Shown here piece after piece: positions 13,301-20,275 of a stretch of 64,000 bases of DNA (the first letter of the stretch is position 1; each line of letters opens with the position of its first letter). Source of the stretch: Symsagittifera roscoffensis. Lineage: Eukaryota; Xenacoelomorpha; Acoela; Convolutidae. The stretch lies in assembly GCF_963678635.1 (NCBI RefSeq), contig NC_087064.1, forward strand, positions 5,430,411 to 5,494,410, in the 5' to 3' direction. The notes under the pieces are model-generated. The model searched no databases. It had not been told where the DNA came from and worked only from the letters and a program-made list of their open reading frames with translations. Both the position numbers and the translations under genes were made by a program.

Positions 13301-15511
13301 CGAAATACACCACCTGAATTACTTACACGAAAAACAACAGTTGAAATACCCAAAAATATAAAATTCTACCTTGCAGAAAACGAAACATCACCTCGATTAG
13401 AATGCAAATATGCAGTAAAAACTGATATTGAACAATCACAAATAAATAATTTACAACATTTCCCACTTTATTTAGATTGTCAAAATAATCATTATGAAGT
13501 TGATTTACTTGGAACATCAACCTTCAAACCAATCCCATATTCTCAATGGATAAAAAATAACACCCAACAAAAACGAACAAAACAACACCTACCTAAAAAA
13601 GACCATTTTCCACTAATTGAAAAAGAAGATTTAACTGATAAAATAAATTTATCAGGACCACAAACAAATGATTCAAAATACACAATAAATCAAGTTTTTG
13701 ACCTCCATGACCCACTTGATACAATACCCTTATCTAAATTAGAAATCGAAAATATTTTTCTCCCCCCAACAGAAACAATTACAATTTCAACACTGAAACA
13801 ATATCAAAACCTTGACCCAGTAATTAGACAACTGAAATCATGGCACAAATATAAAACTAAACCTATCAAAGCAGATTCAACCATTCTAGGAAACAAAACA
13901 CTCCTCCGATACTTTCGAAAATTTAACAACACAACAATTAACGAAAACACAGACCTTTTAGAGTATAACATGAATGAATCTACAGTTCCATGTCTCCCTA
14001 TAAGTATGATTCTTATAGCTTTTAATATTTCACATACACAAAATATTAAAGGACACTCTGGATCAGAAAAAACATATTCAAATTTTATACAAAATTTTTA
14101 CTTCCCAAATGCACCAATTTGGATAAAAGTACTATGCAATGACTGTATAGTATGTCAACTAAATAAACCTTACCCAAATCAAAAACAAATAGCACAAAAA
14201 CAAGATTTTAAAGGACAAAGTTTGTACTTTAATCATCGTATCTCATTTGATACTAAAGGACCAATTTCACCCTCATCAGAAGGAAACTCCTACATTATGG
14301 TAATTGTTGACGCATTTACACATTATGTAGCACTTAACCCAGTACCACATTGTAACGCTTATTACGCTTACACAACACTTTATGAACACTGGATAGCAAA
14401 ATTCGGACTACCAGAAATTTTAGTTACAGACAACGGTACAGAATTCATAAATAATGAAATTATCACACTATGTCATTTATATAACATTAAACACAAACCA
14501 CGTACATCTCATGCACCTTGGACAAACGGCTTAGTCGAAGGTATGAACCGTTCATTACAAGAATATCTTAGATGTATCATCAACGGAAATGATACAAAAT
14601 ATACCGAATGGTCAGCAGATGTAAAATTATTTCCCTTAGCATATAATTCACAAATTACGACAACTTTAGGAATGTCACCATACGAAATGGTTTTTAACCA
14701 AAAGCCACGCAAACCAATAATGTTTACAGCAAATTCTCATAAAAACGCACAAGGTTATTGTCAACCAAATAAAGACTCAATTTGTTATAACCTCCCATTA
14801 CATACGCACGATGAAGATCATTTTCATCACCCACAAATTCTTAAATTAGCCTCCGGTACACACACCGAATGGATTTTAAATAGAGATAAGAAACACAATG
14901 AAATTTACCAAAAAATAACGAAAAAGTTATTACAAAGACAAAACATAAATGACCAAATCAATTCACGTTTTACACCAGCTTCCGATTTAAAAATTGGAAC
15001 ATTTGTTTTAATACCTAATTTTAATACTCAAAAAGGAATTTCTAAAAAATTACAACCCCTCCGAAAAGGACCCTACCAAATAATTGCAAAACCCACTGAT
15101 GTCACATATAAAATTACCGACTCAGACAAAAAAGAAATCGTTCAGCACCGAAACAACCTATTACCTTATTACCCAAAAGAATACGCACTCCGCGAATTAA
15201 CTCAATTATATTCTTTCACAGGATTAAAAATCATTCAAAACGAACCACATCTGAAAAACACAGAACAAAATGATAACCCCACCGAAAATCAAAACACAAA
15301 ACCAACCGCCACCAAAAACAATACACAAAACCATAAAGAATCTCCAAAACCAAGAAAAAATAGAAAAATGACAGAACAAATAATACCCCAAGAAGAAATA
15401 GACAAATCAGAACATAGAAAAACAACAAGACTCCGAAATCAACCACGTAAAAACTACAAAATGTTCATCCCCCAATCTAAAATATTAAAGAAAGTAGAAT
15501 TTAAAAAGTAA
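7289..15511 (+). CDS. Gag-Pol polyprotein (Ty3/Gypsy type), single frame
   Basis: 2740 codons without interruption. Order by approximate residue: unassigned N-terminal region (1-420); Gln/Asn-rich stretch (420-600); Gag capsid-like helical region (about 600-770) with W-x-R-F-x-x-F-like elements; CCHC knuckle C-x2-C-x4-H-x4-C at about 841-856; Arg/Asn/Ser-rich RNA-binding tail (900-1070); aspartic protease with DSGAES at about 1226; RT with LDARYLN near 1635, an unusual motif B (GISIGPAAFS) and YLDD near 1738; RNase H with CDAS near 1885 and TDHKP; integrase zinc region near 2250-2290, DDE residues in SFDTKG (about 2321), TDNGTEF (about 2380) and LVEGMN (about 2416); GPY/F-type module near 2593. 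All catalytic residues I can place are present, so it may be active. Gag and Pol are not separated by a frameshift, so protein ratio must be set some other way. Confidence 0.93.
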   Translation: MSSTHTPGDETPDDDEIFPFIVDADTDRGQHIFCQNLLVNLFEPGISPCKTEFPDVKIKRQIIDHYLKDICNITQQYGIYSIEFTSPNHNNRKYTIQTDDLDLEFSKVFSEYIKSIQYHNSQRANSIFTNEVFAIIYSYISILENEIPLTNVSPTETSKHLKVRHEITLLSSYLNIIKENFTKDDVSQHTKHDLQKILAWFIIDYFTHNIDLIAQARKNFRPQNSNDDTAITEQSDYVWDPEWSHHAFISFPQSISSQAIGTISYIRDYVRVIPLTIDATPLNYNTFLPDTQNNSLNSTVIHNENLNGTRNLTQQDIQTPSHFINEEIVHTTTTQQSISPIRPNLTTPRNTNPSQTQVTLQSTVKPSVAPKYSHMDYQTYRPMTIPSKTRKTFTKNNFADHNYNYTHPSKTNYQPQRNFNQYTKPRNWDNPTAQYNSKNFQPNPPQDRSENYPFFQQNKNKKQTSYQMDYLSSDDDFLQPDIFAPNTQEYRRQGIQRTRTNHRNFSPQSIDAQHQQPIQQQNPINTQSFQPIQQQNPMTAHSYQASQMQNEIPLPYYLQQHEITRNQLSNFSQMPNAAESLQMTMNPYLMGGSSITSNKPLMVFTGTDPEYSVEDYLNAVTANLILNIGPEPINTPLHQNWIHRRTALIQTTLDGAAQKWFSVLPLEIKSNWKRFTQEFSKMFDSERNKQQQRVLCNEIRRLPNETIKQIAVRIETLVRKAYSLNTHDYKNTKMTEILMMTLTPQLRKIAIKKRASHPSSIREPDLDFRKLVDKLEQAEITMKLEETENLKLQYVNKIETTPTNINNIQESETDLVEKITEILNIYEKNPNFKGKPSFKKWCNYCRRYGHSISECRQKQQDIQNKPQKYKEPNKSFYQYMKKDQNLPNKNVYSNNSSGKPLPNNTSYTRNQSPYNSSYRGRSPERRNTQNSSQNHYNRPNSRNNYSRSNSNTQRFVSRSNSQSRNNYYPNNQSRNSSYNRNRNYSYNRNRSYSNNRNQNYPNNRSRNNSYNRSNYNRPNNNYQNRSRNNSQNRHPSYNNRYRNYSQSPHRNNNHYNNSNNRHRSSTPKHQRQINQVQANPETTSDPPGIDDTVTDTLQLNQINCTSSDSESDTENTLAINMIKVENDYESVIYEQPFSSHIYENQSEFLQNYYTTPINSTPTTQETNEINTTDQTNKNTKTKCLNTNHIYQNIQKEQPKEKIWTIPFLLGSPRNKEFQPPDLEIDFLIDSGAESNIINIPTWNEIKTLHPKLTPLETSSKLATAQGSTLINYGKIQLFLLPTRTMEQSKILNKPFKQIFHITDIKYNIIGIPFISKYIPTINILNSKILIKDKYTKTKETSLKFFQRLNKQPPFFSKFYPIYNQQRKHLKPLSGNIYNFSIKQVHQYDKEQNKQKFYMSDFEFKPIHKFFKITISSIKYLKNSNSDIISLHVYNNTPYQVTLPLGLLGYCETNATISPIHEKAYRVNNILQLLDICQSTILNEELSINNIISNENRNTDYFTKTPYFKPTFNISNYTEDQQKFLTMFNFQHSQITQDEFEKLAKQLIKYSSVYATSKFDVGKISSSLHLPLKPDAVFKKQRASKVPIHLHDKVNRLLDILEQYNIISPVNKEEQPKGNTFINPVIILAKGESLKIVLDARYLNSLIDESKCNWPIEPIQVILTKINGKYFTTADMNSAYNQMPLDEQSRRLTQFVIGNQQYEFNRLFYGISIGPAAFSAFMSKIFRPLILKKNAITYLDDVFMQSQTKDEMFKVLEKYHQILQNENLKAAPDKSHFFLTRVKFLGHNIERKTITPLKSRIDAIQKLQPPTNKKKIQEFLGMLNFLSKYVYKMQLYLRPFYNILRQQNNFEWNTEHQARFEEIKKLLTEQISNTIPDPDQPFYAMCDASNFGIGAALLQSHNGTNKMNLISANSRLFTQAELRLSTLMRECTAIIYTLTEYEFLILGSKHPTVLFTDHKPIIFLFTQKSNPNHRVYRFQLILMKFPNLHIVWTAGKNLALPDTLSRNTPPELLTRKTTVEIPKNIKFYLAENETSPRLECKYAVKTDIEQSQINNLQHFPLYLDCQNNHYEVDLLGTSTFKPIPYSQWIKNNTQQKRTKQHLPKKDHFPLIEKEDLTDKINLSGPQTNDSKYTINQVFDLHDPLDTIPLSKLEIENIFLPPTETITISTLKQYQNLDPVIRQLKSWHKYKTKPIKADSTILGNKTLLRYFRKFNNTTINENTDLLEYNMNESTVPCLPISMILIAFNISHTQNIKGHSGSEKTYSNFIQNFYFPNAPIWIKVLCNDCIVCQLNKPYPNQKQIAQKQDFKGQSLYFNHRISFDTKGPISPSSEGNSYIMVIVDAFTHYVALNPVPHCNAYYAYTTLYEHWIAKFGLPEILVTDNGTEFINNEIITLCHLYNIKHKPRTSHAPWTNGLVEGMNRSLQEYLRCIINGNDTKYTEWSADVKLFPLAYNSQITTTLGMSPYEMVFNQKPRKPIMFTANSHKNAQGYCQPNKDSICYNLPLHTHDEDHFHHPQILKLASGTHTEWILNRDKKHNEIYQKITKKLLQRQNINDQINSRFTPASDLKIGTFVLIPNFNTQKGISKKLQPLRKGPYQIIAKPTDVTYKITDSDKKEIVQHRNNLLPYYPKEYALRELTQLYSFTGLKIIQNEPHLKNTEQNDNPTENQNTKPTATKNNTQNHKESPKPRKNRKMTEQIIPQEEIDKSEHRKTTRLRNQPRKNYKMFIPQSKILKKVEFKK

Positions 15512-16339
15512 TTTTAAGATTTCATACTTCACAATCTTGAAACCTCCGTAACATTTTTCATTTCAATTTTTCAAAATAACATGCTCACAAGTACGCAATA
15601 ATTCTAGTTCAAAATAAACCAATAGGATTCATCCAATCCGCCACTTTCTCTAACTCAAACTAAGATCAATTAGACGAATAATCTAGAACTCCAGGCACAT
15701 CTCTAACTATAACTTTACAACCTCCAGGTCAAAAATAAGCAAACCACTCCAACTTGACAGTTAAAATAAATATCACCATAATACCGTACCCCTCCCTTAT
15801 CTAATAACCCAAAGATCAACAATATTTCCCCAACTCAGACCACGAATACCCCCAAAACAAATTTGATAACTTAGCCTAAAGTAACAAAATGAAGATTTTA
15901 ATTAGCCTAAAGTATAAAAATCTTACCATACCCCGGATCATTTGACAAACAAAAATAAAGAAAAAGACGACCTCCCAGTCACCATGAAAATTGCCCCCAA
16001 CAATTTTTTACAAAACTCAACCCACTTGTCAAAAAACTAATAAATAATTCGACCACACTAGAAAATCGCCTCAAACAGCAAAAAATATTCGACCAAGAGA
16101 TCATTTCTTAAATGCTCTTCTCTCAAACAGTTGCTCAAATACTTATAAATTTTAAACATTTTTTTTTCAATACTTGAAGCCTTTATAATATTTCTTTTTG
16201 ATATACTTGAATATTTTCTAATAATCCTAATCATTTTTTGTAACATTTTTTTAATTTTCTACACAATACTCGAACTATTCCTCCAACTTTCCAAAACCCT
16301 TGAATATATCCACAGGTACGATTTTAACAACTTGTCTAA
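15512..16339 (+). other. Non-coding spacer between pol and the 3' ORF cassette
   Basis: About 830 bases with no frame of note. TAGCCTAAAGTA occurs twice (near 15873 and 15903). A spacer of this size next to a 3' ORF cassette would suit splice signals or an internal ribosome entry site, but I see no decisive motif apart from CAG/GTACG near 16311-16317. Confidence 0.5.
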
Positions 16340-16528
16340 ATGATACGAACAATTTTCAGTAGAACTGATATTTTTTTATTGTTTGTAATTTTCATAACAT
16401 TTTTATCATCCCTCATTTTGACAATATGTAAATGTATAAAGAAAGCAATCATCACATTTGCCCTAGCAACAATTTTTCTAATTATTTTTTTGGAAGAATA
16501 TTATAATAAACATAAACCTTCCCACTAA
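16340..16528 (+). CDS. Small two-helix membrane protein (tentative)
   Basis: A 62-codon frame with an ATG start. The product is strongly hydrophobic, with two likely membrane segments (about residues 11-30 and 36-52) separated by a Cys-Lys-Lys hinge and a charged tail. Size and make-up resemble small accessory membrane proteins of viruses, but no family is recognised. An AATTTTCAG at 16351-16359 lies inside the frame and matches the nematode 3' splice-site consensus, so the segment may instead be intronic for a spliced downstream mRNA. Length alone does not prove it is a gene. Confidence 0.35.
   Translation: MIRTIFSRTDIFLLFVIFITFLSSLILTICKCIKKAIITFALATIFLIIFLEEYYNKHKPSH
16351..16359 (+). promoter_or_regulatory. 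Candidate 3' splice site for a subgenomic mRNA
   Basis: AATTTTCAG is close to the nematode acceptor consensus TTTTCAG and lies 175 bases before the ATG-free open frame. Splicing or spliced-leader addition here would produce an mRNA for the 3' ORFs. Position and motif are seen; use is inferred. Confidence 0.35.
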
Positions 16529-16533
16529 AGTAA

Positions 16534-17670
16534 AAATTCAAAAATCCATCAAAAATTGCTACCCAACAGTCACAGAATCAGTCTTCACCGACATCATCCC
16601 AAGATAATCCAACACCACCTTCAACTACTCAAAATCCTCAAACATCTACACGAATTTCTTTTCAAGACAATCCATACACTTTTGAAGAACGGCACGCTCG
16701 TTTATCTGAACCACTAGAACCAGTTCAACGACAAGCATCCCTAAGTGAACCAACATACAATCTTTACCCAACACTACCACAAGAACTAAGTAGAATACGA
16801 AACCTTAGTCAAAACCAAAACACAACAGAAATAAATAGACAAATTATACATCCTCGACGAAATAGAAATTTTCAAACTCCCCGAGTTCATTTTGATATAC
16901 CTCAATCCCCATCACAAACCACTCCAGAAAACACCACTGGTATCACACCAGAAACTCCTACACTTTTTTCACAACGAAGCACTTCAAGTCTACCTTCAGA
17001 CTACTTAGGTTCAACACCAACATCTGAGCAAATACGTGAAAATCCCTTTAACCCCCCAAACCAGGCATCGCGACTACCATATTGGACTACACATTCATTT
17101 ACACAAGGTGAACCAAATTTAGTCAATGACCCCATAGATATTTCTACGGATACAACAACATCCTCATCACTACCAGAAACATTATCACTACCATCAACAC
17201 CATCAATAAGCCAATTTTCACCACCACCCTTTAACTTAAATTTTCCAAATAATCTCGACGCCAGATATCGAGAACAATCATCAATAAATATTCCTTTAAG
17301 ACTAGATTGGAATACATTCACAGCACCTCCACCATTATTTGGACAACATCAAGAAAGTAACCGCCTTCATAACTGGGCACTTAATAGATTACAATATCGC
17401 CAAGATATTCATAACGATATCCGTGATCACAATATTCAAATACTCCAACAAAACAGTTTACAATTAAAGTTTGAAATCACAGTTAAGTTAAATAACATTA
17501 CCCAACATCCCTACCCATTAAATCCACCTAACATAACAGCTCAATCACTACCACCACCGTTTATAACTACTGAAGTAATATATAAATACGACAGATACAC
17601 CAAAAACACAATTGGTTACATTACATTTTATAACCCATACTCAGGATTATCATACACATGTATATTCTAA
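16534..17670 (+). CDS. ATG-free open frame of 378 codons, Pro/Ser/Thr-rich
   Basis: The frame is open from just after TAA 16531-16533 to TAA 17668-17670 and contains no ATG codon at all in my reading. The first roughly 220 residues are Pro, Ser, Thr and Gln-rich and probably disordered; the last roughly 120 are better balanced, with a W near 250, a charged helical stretch and alternating hydrophobic residues suggesting a folded domain. It ends 13 bases inside the next ORF. Expression would need an upstream exon joined by splicing, or non-AUG initiation. A simple frameshift from the preceding 62-aa ORF cannot work, because the two frames do not overlap. No family recognised; its low-complexity plus globular layout resembles the 599-aa ORF further on. 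Confidence 0.6.
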   Translation, partial: KFKNPSKIATQQSQNQSSPTSSQDNPTPPSTTQNPQTSTRISFQDNPYTFEERHARLSEPLEPVQRQASLSEPTYNLYPTLPQELSRIRNLSQNQNTTEINRQIIHPRRNRNFQTPRVHFDIPQSPSQTTPENTTGITPETPTLFSQRSTSSLPSDYLGSTPTSEQIRENPFNPPNQASRLPYWTTHSFTQGEPNLVNDPIDISTDTTTSSSLPETLSLPSTPSISQFSPPPFNLNFPNNLDARYREQSSINIPLRLDWNTFTAPPPLFGQHQESNRLHNWALNRLQYRQDIHNDIRDHNIQILQQNSLQLKFEITVKLNNITQHPYPLNPPNITAQSLPPPFITTEVIYKYDRYTKNTIGYITFYNPYSGLSYTCIF

Positions 17671-18320
17671 AATTATTAATTTTTCTCCAACTCCCTTTTC
17701 TAGTAACCCCAAATCAAAACATAAACCCTTCCCCTCGCACAGGACCACAAGATTTATTAGTAACACATTACGATTGCGAAGAAAATGAACAAAAAACACT
17801 ACACAAATATGCAATAAATCAAGTATCACAATGTGAAACAGAACCACAAGCTATAGAAACCACAGATGTAATAGCAACACTCTATTCAAAAGCCCGAGCA
17901 ACAACAGTTACAGGTTATAAATTCACAGCGACATTTTCCGAAAAGAAAGTACATTGTTCACAAGTCTCAAACGGAAACAAAAACCGACTTGACCATGAAT
18001 CATTCTATCAAAGTAATATAGAACGTCTTTTACATCTCAATCCCGACGATTGTAAAAATGAATTACTTAGACTAAACATCACACAAAATAAAAACTCCCA
18101 AAGAAAGTTAGTTAATTTTCAAGTTTTTCCAGACTCTGTACATCAATCACAACTTGAAAGACACCAAGGACATATAAAACTAGACGAAAAATACCCGTAT
18201 AACGGCGCACACGGACGATTAACCTATGACCTACATGATAAACATTGGATACCACACATTGGTATAAATAACCCATCAAACTTAAAGCAGACACGAAAAA
18301 TAAAGGATACCAAGAAATAA
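17658..18320 (+). CDS. Env-like N-terminal ORF with signal peptide
   Basis: 220 codons from an ATG that lies inside the end of the preceding frame. The N-terminus has a short basic-hydrophobic signal-peptide pattern (about residues 1-17, ILKLLIFLQLPFLV), followed by a soluble ectodomain-like sequence with scattered Cys and one clear N-x-T sequon near the residues NITQN. The stop TAA shares its last A with the ATG of the next ORF. Best read as the secreted or leading part of an envelope-type glycoprotein, either encoded separately or split from the next ORF by a frameshift. No specific viral family is proven. Confidence 0.55.
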   Translation: MYILKLLIFLQLPFLVTPNQNINPSPRTGPQDLLVTHYDCEENEQKTLHKYAINQVSQCETEPQAIETTDVIATLYSKARATTVTGYKFTATFSEKKVHCSQVSNGNKNRLDHESFYQSNIERLLHLNPDDCKNELLRLNITQNKNSQRKLVNFQVFPDSVHQSQLERHQGHIKLDEKYPYNGAHGRLTYDLHDKHWIPHIGINNPSNLKQTRKIKDTKK

Positions 18321-20275
18321 TGTTTTTCGATTGGAAAATACAACTCGAAAAAATACAACTCACACGAGATTTATCTGATAATACAATGATCTATCAAGGA
18401 ATCCGACTACCTTGTAAAAATGATCAAGGATATTGCGACCCTACAACAAGAACACAAGCAACAATTGTTTGGTTCCCCGAAGATACATGTACAACATTTC
18501 AAGTAGCAAAAATACACGCTCGTATGATAAAATTTCACGAAAAATATTTCATACAATCCATTCCTTATGAACAAGTCCATCCATCACGCAAACTAAGTTC
18601 CGATTTTAGAAACATAGACAATATAGAAAATAAATTGACACGATTTCAAATATATCAAGAAACAGAACTTGCATGTAAATACAGGAATCCACTTCACAGA
18701 ACACAATACTCTGAAATATTAGTTGAATACGAAAAAGGATTCGACATGACCACTGGAAAAGTAAAAATCGACCCATATGCCACAGGTCATCCTCTAAACG
18801 AAGGAACATCCTATATACCAGTTAATTTTGAAAAAAGCAACGGACAACCTGGTGGACATCTAAAACCTTATGACACCAGAAGCACACGCTTACAAGAATT
18901 ATCACTAATGAATACTACATATTTCGGTAATATCCACTATGATATTCATTTGGATATGAAACTAGACTATACAATTAGCCGCATTTTTCAAGAAATGTCA
19001 CTCTCCGAATTAGAAACACTACACCAACTATGCGAATTAGAACGAACACAAATATTACAATCACTTGCACTAGCAGTATTAAAAATACCCTACGCAGGAT
19101 ACTTATTATCAGGAAATAGATCAAATTTTTTAGACTATGAAGGAAACATCTTATGGTTTTATACTTGTACCAAAAAAGTATCACCACTATACGTTTTTGA
19201 AGATAAACGATGTTATAAAAGAATCCCTATCTTTTATAAGAATAAAGTACATTTCGTGGATACACTTTCACGAAGAACCTATTTCTGGGATACCGCAGTC
19301 CCATGTGGATCAGAAAATAGCCACAATGTAGTACAACTAAACCCTGATGAAAATAAATATTATCTTCTCACTCCATATCCCACATTAATGCAATCACTCA
19401 AAAAATTTTCACCAGAAAGCATTCGCGCTATCGCTCGAAACCCAAATATAGACCTACAATCAATAGGAATCTATTCAAAATCAGATATTCAACATCACAT
19501 TAGAACACAACAATTCCAAGAATTATTAACACAAATGGACACTATACAAAGACAATCAATAGACCAAAATTTACGCAAACTTGCAGAAACCGCAGGATTT
19601 GCCGATATCTACACCCAAGACTATAGCGGATATTTTAAAGACATTAAAGATTATATATATCTAAACGGCGAAAAATACCGTCCCCAAGATATATCACCAA
19701 TTAACATTTTTAGCTTTGTTACACTCAAAAATGAGATCCTAGATTTTCTAGGATGGCCCTACTACATCTTAGAAAAATTGACTATTTTATACGCAATGTT
19801 TAACTTTATTGGATTTCTTTTCTCACTCTTAAAAGGAATCTACAACACATGTGCTATACACACACAAGTAAACAGACAAGCAAGCGTAGCACGCATACTC
19901 TTTGCAGGATTTTTTGGAATCTTTTCTACATCTATAAACAAAATTCTTTTAGACGCACAAATAAAAGAATATAACACAAAAATAACAACACGACAAAATA
20001 CATACGACGAAGAACATAACAATGTCGACACACAGCCAACGGCACCACAATTACCACCCCTACCAAATAACCATCCACTATCCCTAGTCCCACGAAATTT
20101 TCGAAATTTAGCAATCACACATAATCCAAATTTTCGACTCAATACATCACAAAGTCCCGTCCAACATATAATGACACACCAGTCACAAGATGATAATACT
20201 TATGAACAAATTATTGAACAACCCCATACCACCGCTTTTCAGTCTCAAAATAATCATTTTTTTAGCCCACGATGA
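18320..20275 (+). CDS. Env-like glycoprotein ORF with C-terminal membrane anchor
   Basis: 651 codons. It lacks a signal peptide, has many Cys residues (for example in CKYRN, FYTCT, CYKRIPI near residue 296, and AVPCG near 325), sequons such as MNTT and GNRS, and two hydrophobic segments near residues 485-510 and 525-545, followed by a Pro/Gln-rich tail of about 100 residues. The layout (ectodomain, anchor, tail) and position after pol are those of an env gene. The block C-x2-RIPI-x-Y with following FVD and SR-x-T recalls glycoproteins of chuvirus-like mononegaviruses that LTR elements have captured; this is a recollection of pattern only. It begins in a TAATG overlap and ends in an ATGA overlap. 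Confidence 0.6.
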   Translation: MFFDWKIQLEKIQLTRDLSDNTMIYQGIRLPCKNDQGYCDPTTRTQATIVWFPEDTCTTFQVAKIHARMIKFHEKYFIQSIPYEQVHPSRKLSSDFRNIDNIENKLTRFQIYQETELACKYRNPLHRTQYSEILVEYEKGFDMTTGKVKIDPYATGHPLNEGTSYIPVNFEKSNGQPGGHLKPYDTRSTRLQELSLMNTTYFGNIHYDIHLDMKLDYTISRIFQEMSLSELETLHQLCELERTQILQSLALAVLKIPYAGYLLSGNRSNFLDYEGNILWFYTCTKKVSPLYVFEDKRCYKRIPIFYKNKVHFVDTLSRRTYFWDTAVPCGSENSHNVVQLNPDENKYYLLTPYPTLMQSLKKFSPESIRAIARNPNIDLQSIGIYSKSDIQHHIRTQQFQELLTQMDTIQRQSIDQNLRKLAETAGFADIYTQDYSGYFKDIKDYIYLNGEKYRPQDISPINIFSFVTLKNEILDFLGWPYYILEKLTILYAMFNFIGFLFSLLKGIYNTCAIHTQVNRQASVARILFAGFFGIFSTSINKILLDAQIKEYNTKITTRQNTYDEEHNNVDTQPTAPQLPPLPNNHPLSLVPRNFRNLAITHNPNFRLNTSQSPVQHIMTHQSQDDNTYEQIIEQPHTTAFQSQNNHFFSPR

